Positions 26,080 through 35,198 of a DNA stretch of 64,000 nt are shown in pieces; position 1 is the stretch's first letter, and every line of letters begins with the position of its first letter. The notes beneath the pieces were generated by a model. That model was not told the DNA's origin, ran no database searches, and saw only the letters and a list, made by a program, of their open reading frames with translations. A program made the position numbers and the translations under genes. Origin of the DNA: Dictyobacter aurantiacus. Its GTDB lineage: Bacteria > Chloroflexota > Ktedonobacteria > Ktedonobacterales > Ktedonobacteraceae. The DNA is taken from contig NZ_BIFQ01000002.1 of assembly GCF_003967515.1 (NCBI RefSeq), positions 2,046,001 to 2,110,000 on the forward strand. Direction: 5' to 3'.

Positions 26080-26961
26080 TTAGTCAAGCGGGAGGGCTTT
26101 CAGAAACGCTTTGAATTCGGTCTTCAGATCAGGATGGTGCAACGCGAGCTCAACAACCGCCTTCAGGTACTCCAATTTGTTTCCGGTATCATAATATCGC
26201 CCGTCCTCAATTTCACACGCATAGACAGGATACCCTGTGCGAATGAGTTCGGCGATAGCTTCCGACAACCAGATTTCCCCTCCTGGGCCAGGGTTTTGGT
26301 GACGTAAAAGCGCAAAAATGTCGGGTGGAAGAATATAGGCCCCGACGGTGGCCAGGTTTGAGGGAGCCTGGTCAGGCTGCGGTTTTTCTACAATATGTTT
26401 GATTCTATAGACATTTCCTGCAACAGGTTCAACATCGGCAATGCCATAGCGTGAGAGATCCTCTTTGTTCTGGATTCTCACTGTGGAGATCACCGCCCCT
26501 CCATATTGCTCATAGACACGGATCATCTGAGACAGCCTTGGGGGAGTACTGCGAATAAACTCGTCTCCCCACATGACCACAAACGTTTCATTTTCAATCA
26601 CTGGCTCAGCACACAATACAGCCGTCCCAGTCCCGTACTTCCCTTTTTGACGAATAGCGATAAAGTTCGCCTGGTCAGTAATGCCGCGTATCTCTTCCAG
26701 AAGATCGGTTTTGCCCCCTGCTTCAAGATTGTTGAGCAGTTCAGCATTGGGGACATCGAAATGATCTTCGATGGCCCGCTTGAGCGCACCCGTCACAATG
26801 ACAACATCTTCAATGCCTGCGGCAATCGCCTCTTCCACAACGTATTGAATGATAGGCTTATCCACAATCGGCAGCATCTCTTTCGGCATTGCCTTGGTCT
26901 GTGGAAGGAATCGTGTCCCAAAACCTGCTGCTGGAATAACAACTTTACGGATTTTCTGCAT
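26080..26961 (-). CDS. galU: UTP-glucose-1-phosphate uridylyltransferase
   Basis: 293 residues, the usual length. The nucleotidyltransferase signature VIPAAGFGTRFLPQTKAMPK is at residues 8-27, followed by EMLPIVDKPIIQYVVEEA. FVVMWGDEFI is the sugar-nucleotide site, and IVEKPQP and GEIWLSEAI complete the family pattern. The enzyme makes UDP-glucose for cell-envelope polysaccharides and trehalose. It is monocistronic. ATG 26961 has AAAGGCAATTCT upstream. Confidence 0.95.
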   Translation of the reverse strand: MQKIRKVVIPAAGFGTRFLPQTKAMPKEMLPIVDKPIIQYVVEEAIAAGIEDVVIVTGALKRAIEDHFDVPNAELLNNLEAGGKTDLLEEIRGITDQANFIAIRQKGKYGTGTAVLCAEPVIENETFVVMWGDEFIRSTPPRLSQMIRVYEQYGGAVISTVRIQNKEDLSRYGIADVEPVAGNVYRIKHIVEKPQPDQAPSNLATVGAYILPPDIFALLRHQNPGPGGEIWLSEAIAELIRTGYPVYACEIEDGRYYDTGNKLEYLKAVVELALHHPDLKTEFKAFLKALPLD

Positions 26962-27296
26962 AGAATTGCCTTTCGTGTTTACACAGTATTATACAACGGG
27001 GCTGTATTTGTATTGCCCTGCGGCAGTTTCTCAAGTGGAAAATAGCGTGGTTGTCTTCGTTGCTCTGTACAAGAGCGTTGGGTGGCTTGAAACCCTGGTA
27101 ACAATACACTCAAAGAAGAGTGTAACTGGTATTATAAGGAAATACAAGTTTCTCTCGCGTATCACTGATCTGGCTCACTTCAACGTCAGTTATTGGAGAT
27201 GCGCTAACTTTTTCGCGCAGTGGATGTGGTATACTTGTTCTAAAAAGATGGATGGATCTCTATATTGGCCTATAAAGCGGGCGGCAGGATGCTACC
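26962..27296. promoter_or_regulatory. Divergent control region between galU and pnuC
   Basis: This 335-bp spacer between two divergent genes should hold both promoters. pnuC genes are often preceded by NAD- or NMN-related regulatory elements, but I could not recognise a known riboswitch pattern here. Confidence 0.3.
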
Positions 27297-28007
27297 TTGA
27301 AACGAAGAAATGTAATCTTTCTTGCCCTGTTTACCATGGCTTCTCTCGCTCTCCTGGCGGGTTCCTGGTGGCAGGTGATTCCTTTTACACTGGCAGAAGA
27401 TCTGGGATTCATCACAGGCGCTTTGTCGGTTTGGCTGACGGTGGTGGAGAATATCTGGAATTTTCCTATCGGAATTGCCAACGATGTCTTTTTCTTTGTC
27501 CTTTTCTGGCGCGTCGGGCTTTTCGCAGATATGAGTTTGCAGGTGCTCTATGTGCTGCTGGGCTTCCAGGGCTGGTATCTCTGGTTGCGCGGTGGAAAAA
27601 ATAAGACGGCCTTGAAGGTTTCCCACGTTTCTCCGCTTGAACTTCTGATTCTGTCCCTCATCGCAATCGCCGCTACGGCTGTCCTGACCTTCTATCTACA
27701 AACTGTGCAGGATTCGGCTCCATTTCTGGACGCATTGACAATGGTTTTGAGCCTGGTCGCCCAGTATATGCTGAATAAGAAATTTCTGGAGAACTGGTAT
27801 TTCTGGATTCTTGCCGATCTGATCTATATTCCGCTCTATGTGTACGAGCGGCTCTATTTGACGAGCGTGGTTTATGTGGTTTTCCTGGCGATGTGCCTCC
27901 TGGGGGTACGTGCGTGGCTGCAATCCAAACGCCAGGAAAGCAAACTCCAAATGGTGGCTGGCACAGCCTCTCTGGATGAGGCTACGCTCGAGGAGAAAAA
28001 TGTATGA
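27297..28007 (+). CDS. pnuC: PnuC-like nicotinamide riboside/mononucleotide transporter
   Basis: 236 residues with seven or so membrane segments. PnuC features are WLTVVENIWNFPIGIANDVF, LLGFQGWYLWLRGG (Trp-rich GWYLW block) and WYFWILADLIYIPLYVYE. The predicted start is TTG at 27297 with GCAGGATG upstream. The stop overlaps the nadR start (ATGA at 28004-28007), so translation is coupled. The substrate, nicotinamide riboside, would be phosphorylated by NadR next to it, giving a salvage pathway to NAD. Confidence 0.92.
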   Translation: MKRRNVIFLALFTMASLALLAGSWWQVIPFTLAEDLGFITGALSVWLTVVENIWNFPIGIANDVFFFVLFWRVGLFADMSLQVLYVLLGFQGWYLWLRGGKNKTALKVSHVSPLELLILSLIAIAATAVLTFYLQTVQDSAPFLDALTMVLSLVAQYMLNKKFLENWYFWILADLIYIPLYVYERLYLTSVVYVVFLAMCLLGVRAWLQSKRQESKLQMVAGTASLDEATLEEKNV

Positions 28008-28969
28008 CAAGCGGGCTAGTGCTTGGCCGTTTTATTCCTCCCCATCTTGGCCATCAGTATTTGATTGATTTCGCTCAACAGTATGTCGATGAACTGCTGC
28101 TGGTGGTAGGCACCCGGCCAACTGACTCGATCGCAAGCGAATTGCGCCTGGAGTGGATCAAGGAGATGGCACCCAGGGCACGGGTGATCCATGTTAACGA
28201 CGAAAATCCAGAGGAGACGCATCCTCAGTATTGGCAGATCTGGGAACAGACGCTGCGTGCCGCTCTGCCTTTCATTCCTGATTACATTTTTGCGTCCGAG
28301 GATTATGGTTGGAAATTAGCTGAACTACTGGGCATGATCTATATTCCGGTCAACCATCCGCGCACACTGGTGCCTATCTCGGCCACGCGCCTACGCTCCA
28401 ATCCGCTTCACTACTGGCAGTATCTCCCGCTCGTGGTGCGACCTTATTACGCCAAACGCGTGTGCATCTATGGTCCTGAATCCACCGGCAAATCCACCCT
28501 GACCATCGATCTCGCCCGACATTTCCAGACCGTTTTTGTCGAAGAGTACGCCCGGGGGCTGCTCGACTTCAAAAATGGCCGCTGCGATGACCTGGAGGAT
28601 ATCAACAGAATCGCGCGCGGACAGCGGGCTTCAACGGAGGCCCTGGCGCGCCAGGCCAATCGCGTGCTCTTCTGCGACACCGACCTGTTGACCACCACCG
28701 TCTGGAGCAACGTCCTCTTTGGTACCTGTCCGGCCTGGCTCTATGCAGCTGCTGACGAAATGAACTATGATCTGTACCTGGTGACCGATATCGATGTACC
28801 CTGGGTCGATGACAACCAGCGTTTCTTCAAGAATGAACGCCAGGAGTTCATGGACCTCTGCCTGCAAGCCCTACGTGAGCGGAACCGCCCCTATCTCATG
28901 ATCAGCGGAAGCTGGGAAAAACGTTTTGCCAGGGCTGTCCAGGCCGTTGAAAATCTGCTGGGAACATGA
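28004..28969 (+). CDS. nadR: NadR-like NMN adenylyltransferase/ribosylnicotinamide kinase
   Basis: 321 residues without the N-terminal HTH of the enterobacterial regulator. The nucleotidyltransferase domain (1-140) has GRFIPPHLGHQYLI with the HxGH motif and ISATRLRSNP. The kinase domain (from about 150) has the P-loop YGPESTGKST, then FVEEYARG and LFCDTDLLTT. It phosphorylates nicotinamide riboside to NMN and can adenylylate NMN to NAD. The overlap with pnuC shows a transport-and-trap salvage operon. Lack of the HTH means it is enzymatic, not a repressor. Confidence 0.93.
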   Translation: MTSGLVLGRFIPPHLGHQYLIDFAQQYVDELLLVVGTRPTDSIASELRLEWIKEMAPRARVIHVNDENPEETHPQYWQIWEQTLRAALPFIPDYIFASEDYGWKLAELLGMIYIPVNHPRTLVPISATRLRSNPLHYWQYLPLVVRPYYAKRVCIYGPESTGKSTLTIDLARHFQTVFVEEYARGLLDFKNGRCDDLEDINRIARGQRASTEALARQANRVLFCDTDLLTTTVWSNVLFGTCPAWLYAAADEMNYDLYLVTDIDVPWVDDNQRFFKNERQEFMDLCLQALRERNRPYLMISGSWEKRFARAVQAVENLLGT

Positions 28970-29076
28970 GTCTGGCAGGCTTCTGAAAGCGACCATCACT
29001 TCCTCAGCAGAACTATCAGGAGTGTATTCGGATCGCCTTCTCAAATACCGCATGTCGAGCAGTAGGGAGGAAACGT

Positions 29077-29892
29077 ATGAGCCGATTACAGCAGCTCCTG
29101 GAGACCGGGGGACTGGCTCAGGTGAGCACAGAGATTATGCAGGTGGTATTGCCATCGATCCGCCTCAAAGCTTATTCCATGGAGGAAGCGCAGCTTGAGC
29201 CAGGGGCGACTAAATTCGGGGGTGCTCCGAATCTCTCTGCGGCAAATCTATGGCCAGAATGTGATGGCGTCCCGCTGCCGTTTGTAGCACAGATCAACCT
29301 GTCTGAGGTGACTTCGTGTGATCCCATGCGCCTCTTGCCGATCAGGGGGTTGCTCTCCTTTTTCTTTGACATCGATGCTTTCTTCGATTCATGGCCTCGT
29401 CGCCAGAGCACCTGGCGTGTATTGTATGACTCCGATGCGCCCACTGACCTCCAACGAGTTGCCATTCCAGAGATGATCGCCAGGCGTCGCCGCTATCGTT
29501 CCAGTGCTGTAACGTGTTCCACGGAGATCACATTGCCAGATTATAGCCAGTATGATTCCACCTCTGTGGAGCGACTGGGCTTGTCAAGACCGCTCACCGA
29601 TGAAGAAGAGCAGGCCTATTATGAGGTACAGGCACAGCTTGCAGGCAGAGCGGGAACCCAACGCCACATTCCTCTTCATCGTCTTCTGGGACACCCAGAT
29701 GAGGTCCAATGGGATATGCACTGCGAGCTTGAAGGCCCACCAAACGACTGGCAACTCCTGTTTCAGATGGGTAGCGACGATGTTCCTGATACGGAGTGGG
29801 GAGATACCGGACGGATTTACTACTGGATTCGTACACGAGACCTGGCAAAGAGAGATTTCAGTAAGGTGAAGTTGATTTTACAATCAACCTGA
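29077..29892 (+). CDS. YwqG-like DUF1963 protein
   Basis: 271 residues. The DUF1963 pattern is visible: TKFGGAPNLSAANLWPECDG, LPFVAQINLSEV, LLSFFFDID, HRLLGHPDEVQWDM, LFQMGSDD and the final IYYWIRTRDLAKRDFSKV. Members are cytoplasmic beta-rich proteins of unknown function. GGGAGGAAACGT precedes the ATG. It is 107 bp after nadR on the same strand and may be independently transcribed. Confidence 0.85.
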   Translation: MSRLQQLLETGGLAQVSTEIMQVVLPSIRLKAYSMEEAQLEPGATKFGGAPNLSAANLWPECDGVPLPFVAQINLSEVTSCDPMRLLPIRGLLSFFFDIDAFFDSWPRRQSTWRVLYDSDAPTDLQRVAIPEMIARRRRYRSSAVTCSTEITLPDYSQYDSTSVERLGLSRPLTDEEEQAYYEVQAQLAGRAGTQRHIPLHRLLGHPDEVQWDMHCELEGPPNDWQLLFQMGSDDVPDTEWGDTGRIYYWIRTRDLAKRDFSKVKLILQST

Positions 29893-30003
29893 TAGGAACG
29901 CATTCATCTCGTTTGCAGTTCCCGTGAGTAGAGCGCTGCATAGCGACCAGATGATGTTTAACTCTATCGTCTGAACTCAATACAGATACATTGGAGAGAG
30001 GAT

Positions 30004-30510
30004 ATGAATACCACTCCTTCATGGGAAGAAGATCGTCACCGGCTTAATCAAGAGATCGAAGCGCTGCGAGAGCGTGGGATTTGTTATTCTTGCCATGACC
30101 TGGCTACCGGCTCTATCTTTGGGCAGCAAGCCCTCATACATGAAGATGATCAGTTTAAAGTGGTCCTTGACCAGTATCCACGCATGCTCGGGCATACCAT
30201 TGTGATCTACAAGCCACATCGAGAAGATATTTCTGAGCTTTCGGATGAAGAAGTGAAATCCCTCTTTCAACGCTGTCTTCAGGTTATAAAGGTTCTCAAA
30301 ATAGCTCTTCACGCTGAAAAGGTCTATCTGAATACCATGTGTGATGGATCAATTAATCATGTCCACATCCAACTCTTTCCTCGTTACGCTGGCGATCCTA
30401 TCGGTTCAAAGCGGTTTGTGTTGCCACGTGGTTCCCTTGAGAATGGTGAGGAGCTAGCCAGACAGATTCGATACGCCCTCCTCCCCATTTTAGAGAGACA
30501 AGAACCATAG
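30004..30510 (+). CDS. HIT-family nucleotide hydrolase/transferase
   Basis: 168 residues, with AGAGAGG before the ATG. HIT features are VVLDQYPRMLGHTIVIYKPH and the active site HVHIQLFPRY. The HxHxQ form, with Gln as third residue, is that of GalT and Ap4A-phosphorylase-type members, whereas hydrolytic HIT proteins have HxHxH. The protein may transfer nucleotidyl groups. An N-terminal CYSC pair could bind zinc. Substrate unknown. Confidence 0.87.
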   Translation: MNTTPSWEEDRHRLNQEIEALRERGICYSCHDLATGSIFGQQALIHEDDQFKVVLDQYPRMLGHTIVIYKPHREDISELSDEEVKSLFQRCLQVIKVLKIALHAEKVYLNTMCDGSINHVHIQLFPRYAGDPIGSKRFVLPRGSLENGEELARQIRYALLPILERQEP

Positions 30511-31091
30511 AGACCTCTCTCTCCGATATGGGTCACGAGGAGCAGGATCACATTTTTGTTCCAGATAGTGTGGCACGCCAGAGCCAGGCATCATCTGGCT
30601 CGGTGTGCTGCACACTGCTCTCCACTATTGGCGTTCTTCAGAGGCAAGGGCGTGTTATCTATTTCGCTGATCATCATGAAGAAAATCTCTTGATCCATTT
30701 GCTAGATAGTGAATTGTGGTCGGCATCGCATTCTTCTGATTATTAATTCTAATAGTATTGCATAGTTTGATCCACATACCCTGTGCTATTTTTTGTGTTC
30801 CTGTCTTATGCAGTCTTCTGTAATTTTTCTCATATGAATAGGTGTCTCTATACATAAAGAGTCTAGAAAAGACGCTCGGTAATATTTATTTAATCGTAAA
30901 TGTTGTAATTTTTTTAGGTAAGGGGAAAGTAAGTATATACATTTATAATTTTATTATCTCTTACCAGATAAGTTGGAGTGATTGTTACTGCTGCTGGTGC
31001 ACGATACTATTTATCTTCGTCAACAACAGTAGCCCATCATTGACTCTTCCAACTTGTTTTTGTCGCCGTGGTTTATCACTTTGGAGGGCTT
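30511..31091. other. 580-bp region after the HIT gene, with a doubtful 72-codon ORF
   Basis: A frame at 30528-30746 (GHEEQDHIFVPDSVARQSQA...) has no ribosome site and no known family; it could be a remnant. From about 30750 to 31080 the DNA is AT-rich with many T/A runs and probably contains the promoter of the sedolisin gene. Confidence 0.4.
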
Positions 31092-33377
31092 GTGAAAAGG
31101 ACTTTGCCTCAAAAGTGGCTAACACGCCTGTCAGCGATGGTGTGTGCCATGTTGCTAGCACTCGTATCATTTGTAATGTTTCAGGGAAGTGAATTGACGT
31201 TTGCGAAGACTCTGGTGCCGCAAGGAGGGCGTCATACTTTATCTGGTCACCTGGCTCCGGTGCTGAAAAAATATAAACCCCAACATACCACTGGAGCAAA
31301 CAATCAACTGCAACTCTCGATCAGCTTGAATCTACGCAACCGGGATGCGCTGGATACGTTGATCGCGGACCAGCGTAACCCACTTTCTCAGTGGTATCAA
31401 CATTATTTGACTCCTCAGGAGTTCGTTGATCAGTTTAGCCCAACTCAGCAATCAGTTGATGATGTTGTCGCTTATTTACGTAGTCAGGGTATGCAGGTTT
31501 CCTCTGTATCTCCTAATCGTACCCTGGTGGATGCCAGTGGCTCCGTCTCGAATATCGAGAAGGCCTTTGGTGTCACGTTGAATGACTACAACATCAATGG
31601 TCGAACGGTGCATGCCCCTAATACCGATCCGACTGTGCCTGCTAATCTGGGGAATGTCATTTTGAATGTTGCGGGTTTGGATAACGTTGCCCAGTATAAG
31701 CATGCCGCGACCCGGATCTCAAATCAGCCGCAGACCGGACCTGGAGGCGGCTATACGCCATCCGAACTGCGCACCGCGTACGATGTGAATTCGTTGATCA
31801 GCGCTGGCGGCGATGGCACGGGTCAGACCACGGCTATCTTTGAGCTGGATGGGTATAAAGCCTCCGATGTGAACGCATATCTGAGCAATTATGGCCTGGG
31901 CTCCGGCAAATATTCAAATGTGCTGGTCGATGGCGCGACCAATACCGCTGGTGCGGGCGCGATCGAGGTTGAGCTGGATATGGAAGTGGTTTCCGCCATC
32001 TCTCCAGGCGCGACGCAGAAAATTTACATTGGACCAAATTCGACAACCGGCGTGAATGATACCTACAACAAGATCGTGACCGATAACCAGGCGAAAGTGA
32101 CCAGCATCAGCTGGGGCGAATGCGAATCCAGTTCGGGTAATTCTGAACTTGCTGCGCTGGATGCTATCTTCGCTCAGGGCGCGGCCCAGGGTCAGGCCTT
32201 CTTCGCGGCCTCCGGCGATTCGGGTGCATATGACTGCGGTAATGGTAGCACGACACTGGCTGTAGACTCACCAGCGGACGATCCCTATGTGGTCGGCGTT
32301 GGTGGTACAACGCTCAACGTTGGCAGTGGTGGTACCTATAGCAGCGAGTCAGCCTGGGGCAGCGGCAGCCAGGGTGGCGGCGGCGGCATCAGCACCTACT
32401 TTAACCGCCCCAGCTATCAGAGTGGTCCCAATCTCACCAACGCCAAACGTGAAGTTCCTGATGTATCGGCCGATGCCAATCCCAGTACCGGCTATTCTGT
32501 CTATTGCACCGTTACAGCTGCTGGATGCTCCAGTTCTGGTTGGATTAGCGTAGGTGGTACCAGTGCCGCCGCACCCCTGTGGGCCGGTATTGCTGGCGAC
32601 ACCAACGAGTATCTGACGGCGCAGGGTAAGGCTACGCTAGGGAGCGCCAGTGCTGATCTATATAAGTTGTATAATACCGCGCAGACCTATAGCGCGTACC
32701 ACGATGTCACGAGCGGCAACAATCTATACTATTCGGCGACCACTGGCTATGATAATGCCACAGGTATTGGTTCACCTGATGCCTGGAATATCGCACGCGA
32801 CCTGGCCGCTGGCAGCGGTGGTGGTACTCCCACACCGACGCCGACGCCAACCACGACACCGACACCGACACCCTCGCCAACCACGACACCGACACCCTCG
32901 CCAGGCGGCAATGTGGTAAAGAACGGTGGCTTTGAGAGTGGCTCCAGCCCCTGGACCGAGAGGTCCTCCGGTGGCTACGAGCTTGTTGACTCCAGTAATC
33001 CTCATAGTGGGAGCAATAGTGTCTATCTCTGTGGCTACAACTCGTGTAGCGATAGCATCTATCAAACCGTCAGTATCCCATCGACCGCGACGAATATCAC
33101 ATTGAGTTACTGGGTCTACATCAGTACGAGTGAGAGCGGGAGCACGTGTTACGACTACTTCTACGCAAGGCTGCGTACCAGTAGCGGAACGACCATCTCA
33201 ACGCCACAGAAGCTATGTAATGCCAATGCCAAAGGCTGGACACAGTACACCTTCAATGTGACCTCAACGCTTTCAAGTTATAAGGGCCAGCAGGTGCAGG
33301 TATACTTCGCCGGTACTACCGATTCCTCGTTGACCTCTAACTTTTATGTTGACGATGTGGCTCTGACCATTAGCTAA
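31092..33377 (+). CDS. Secreted S53 peptidase (sedolisin/kumamolisin type) with C-terminal beta-sandwich
   Basis: 761 residues from GTG 31092 with GGAGGG upstream. A signal peptide (hydrophobic LSAMVCAMLLALVSFVMF) indicates export. The pro-domain (about 60-215) includes QWYQHYLTPQEFVDQFSPT. The catalytic unit has AIEVELDMEVVSAI (Glu and Asp), FFAASGDSGAYDCG (oxyanion Asp) and GGTSAAAPLWAG (Ser). A Thr-Pro linker follows, then a C-terminal jelly-roll-like domain, NGGFESGSSPW to FYVDDVALTIS, resembling carbohydrate-binding domains. Sedolisins work at acid pH outside the cell. It is probably monocistronic, ending in a hairpin before ureB. Confidence 0.93.
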   Translation: MKRTLPQKWLTRLSAMVCAMLLALVSFVMFQGSELTFAKTLVPQGGRHTLSGHLAPVLKKYKPQHTTGANNQLQLSISLNLRNRDALDTLIADQRNPLSQWYQHYLTPQEFVDQFSPTQQSVDDVVAYLRSQGMQVSSVSPNRTLVDASGSVSNIEKAFGVTLNDYNINGRTVHAPNTDPTVPANLGNVILNVAGLDNVAQYKHAATRISNQPQTGPGGGYTPSELRTAYDVNSLISAGGDGTGQTTAIFELDGYKASDVNAYLSNYGLGSGKYSNVLVDGATNTAGAGAIEVELDMEVVSAISPGATQKIYIGPNSTTGVNDTYNKIVTDNQAKVTSISWGECESSSGNSELAALDAIFAQGAAQGQAFFAASGDSGAYDCGNGSTTLAVDSPADDPYVVGVGGTTLNVGSGGTYSSESAWGSGSQGGGGGISTYFNRPSYQSGPNLTNAKREVPDVSADANPSTGYSVYCTVTAAGCSSSGWISVGGTSAAAPLWAGIAGDTNEYLTAQGKATLGSASADLYKLYNTAQTYSAYHDVTSGNNLYYSATTGYDNATGIGSPDAWNIARDLAAGSGGGTPTPTPTPTTTPTPTPSPTTTPTPSPGGNVVKNGGFESGSSPWTERSSGGYELVDSSNPHSGSNSVYLCGYNSCSDSIYQTVSIPSTATNITLSYWVYISTSESGSTCYDYFYARLRTSSGTTISTPQKLCNANAKGWTQYTFNVTSTLSSYKGQQVQVYFAGTTDSSLTSNFYVDDVALTIS

Positions 33378-33397
33378 TGTTCGCAAGATGATCTATC

Positions 33398-33440
33398 TTA
33401 TGGGTGAGCATCGCGCGCCCTGCGTGCTGTTCACCCATAA
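33398..33440. terminator. Hairpin between convergent sedolisin and ureB
   Basis: Arms TTATGGGTGA and TCACCCATAA with further pairing inside (GCA and TGC) and a GC-rich loop. It sits between stop codons of convergent genes. Confidence 0.6.
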
Positions 33441-33446
33441 CAGATC

Positions 33447-33776
33447 TTAGCTTTTCTTATCGGGATCGAGTGGTCCATTTACCTGTCCTTGATGCCCATA
33501 GATGATGCGCGCGCCTCCAAATGCTACCAGGCTGACTTCTTTCTCTTCACCAGGTTCAAAGCGCACCGCGGTGCCTGAAGCGATATTCAGACGCATGCCA
33601 TAGGCCTGCTGGCGTGCAAACTCCAGCGCCTTATTTACCTCATAGAAATGATAATGACTCCCAACCTGTACTGGCCGATCCCCTAGATTTTTTACCAGCA
33701 GTCTCGTTGTTTTCCTACCGGTATTGAGCTCTATATCTCCTCCTACCTCATTGAGTAGATATTCGCCTGGTTGCAT
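33447..33776 (-). CDS. ureB: Urease beta subunit
   Basis: 109 residues from ATG 33776 with AGGAGG ideally spaced. Family blocks are GEYLLNEVGGDIELNTGR, NLGDRPVQVGSHYHFYEVNK, YGMRLNIASGTAVRFEPG and GARIIYGHQGQVNG. It is a structural subunit of the nickel urease that splits urea. It follows ureA by 22 bp in the order ureF-ureD-ureA-ureB. ureC, which normally comes next, is missing here. Longer upstream frames overlap ureA and are not used. Confidence 0.95.
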   Translation of the reverse strand: MQPGEYLLNEVGGDIELNTGRKTTRLLVKNLGDRPVQVGSHYHFYEVNKALEFARQQAYGMRLNIASGTAVRFEPGEEKEVSLVAFGGARIIYGHQGQVNGPLDPDKKS

Positions 33777-33798
33777 GGTTATCCTCCTATTCGGACAG

Positions 33799-34101
33799 CT
33801 ATTTGATTGGATCGTGGATGGTGACCAGTTTGGTCCCGTCTGGAAACGTGGCCTCAACCTGAACCTCATGGATCATTTCAGCAATGCCATCCATGACATC
33901 GGCGCGGGTCAGGATCGTTGCCCCAAAGTTCATAATCTCTTCGACCGTTTTGCCATCGCGGGCCGCCTCCATAATTTCAGCGGTGATGATGGCGGTCGCC
34001 TCGGGATAGTTGAGCTTGAGCCCGCGAACCTGGCGCTTGCGTGCCAGTTCAGCCGCAACAAAAATAAGTAGTTTTTCTTGTTCGCGTTGGGTCAGTAACA
34101 T
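33799..34101 (-). CDS. ureA: Urease gamma subunit
   Basis: 100 residues from ATG 34101 with AAGGAGG upstream, the standard length. It shows LLTQREQEKLLIFVAAELAR, RGLKLNYPEATAIITAEIME, GATILTRADVMDGIAEMI and TFPDGTKLVTIHDPI. It lies 60 bp after ureD and just before ureB on the same strand, so it is in the operon. Confidence 0.96.
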   Translation of the reverse strand: MLLTQREQEKLLIFVAAELARKRQVRGLKLNYPEATAIITAEIMEAARDGKTVEEIMNFGATILTRADVMDGIAEMIHEVQVEATFPDGTKLVTIHDPIK

Positions 34102-34161
34102 GTATCCAGCCTCCTTCTTTGATATCTTGTCCTTGGAATTCATATAGCCTTAAATAGGTGG

Positions 34162-35025
34162 CTAATTGATCTTGCGCGGTGGATGAGCCTCTCTATTGTA
34201 AAGCCGCTGTGTGGCGGCGTTCCAGAAGCGTAGCAGTCCTGCTGGAAGGTGGGTGTGTTGCTTGCTGAGCGCGCGGATCACCAGTCCATGGGCGGTCAGA
34301 GTGCTGACGCCCCAGCATATCTCATCCGGGTATGTAAGCTGATTGGCTAAAGCACCAAGCTCCTCTTCCAGTTGCAGCCAGCGCGCGGCGTCCAGGCCGA
34401 CCTTGCAAATGTAGAAGCTACAGAAATAATGATAGGGACCGAGCCGGGCCAGCGATGATAGTTTGTGCCGCTGTGGCTCCAGTTTGATGTGCTCAATGGC
34501 TATGGGTTTATCTATGGCTACAATTTCAGTCTGTAGCTGTAATAAATCATATGCAAAGAGTTCACCACGAGCTATACGACCGGGAGCGACGGTCTCCCAA
34601 TAGAATAAACCAGCCCCGGACGCGAGCTGAATGCGCGTCTGCTGCTGATAGCGAGCGCCGGCAAACGGGATCAGGGCGTCAGGGACATACTCTAGCAGGC
34701 CGTTGGCGGCTACCTGTAGCTGTGTGATCTGACGGGCAGGAGGAGCCTCTGGCAGACTGCGATAGAGCCGGGTCGCGCTGGTTGAAGTTAATTGCGCATA
34801 GGCACCGGGGCCAACATTGACCTCGACAGCCAGCTGGTCTCCTCCCAGCACCCCACCGGAAATATTATGCATGTGGATGAGTGCTCCTCCTGCTGGTAAG
34901 GGGAAGGCGCGAATGACTTTGAGCGGCGCATGCTGCTCGCTGCGTTGAAGCTGTGTGCGCTGCGTTGCTTCGTCGCAGGCGAAGCCAAGACGTAACTTTC
35001 CCTCTACTGTTCTCGTTGGTATCAA
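34162..35025 (-). CDS. ureD: Urease accessory protein UreD (UreH)
   Basis: 287 residues. The UreD pattern includes GGALIHMHNISGGVLGGDQL, QLTSTSATRLYRSLP, LEYVPDALIPFAGARYQQQT, FYWETVAPGRIARGELFAYD. UreD is a scaffold that, with UreF and UreG, delivers nickel to apo-urease. The start is uncertain: TTG 35025 gives MIPTRTVEGKLRL, but the frame is open further upstream with no ribosome site. It follows ureF by about 170 bp. Confidence 0.9.
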   Translation of the reverse strand: MIPTRTVEGKLRLGFACDEATQRTQLQRSEQHAPLKVIRAFPLPAGGALIHMHNISGGVLGGDQLAVEVNVGPGAYAQLTSTSATRLYRSLPEAPPARQITQLQVAANGLLEYVPDALIPFAGARYQQQTRIQLASGAGLFYWETVAPGRIARGELFAYDLLQLQTEIVAIDKPIAIEHIKLEPQRHKLSSLARLGPYHYFCSFYICKVGLDAARWLQLEEELGALANQLTYPDEICWGVSTLTAHGLVIRALSKQHTHLPAGLLRFWNAATQRLYNREAHPPRKIN

Positions 35026-35198
35026 TGGTGTTTGAATGATAATCCACTCGACTTTCTCGTTGTGGTCCAGATCGTTCTGTGGATACTGTTACGCGGCGGT
35101 GCGTGTACAGACCGGTGGGATGGATAACGGATGCATGTAACCATTATAGATCACATACAGGGCTCAATTGTTGAGCCTTCTGACGCCATAATTCTATT

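Noticed and set aside
26962..27296. NAD- or NMN-sensing riboswitch upstream of pnuC
   Set aside because: No sequence or fold I could match to a known class.
32815..32910. Short tandem repeats in DNA
   Set aside because: They are Thr-Pro codons of the sedolisin linker, a normal protein feature.
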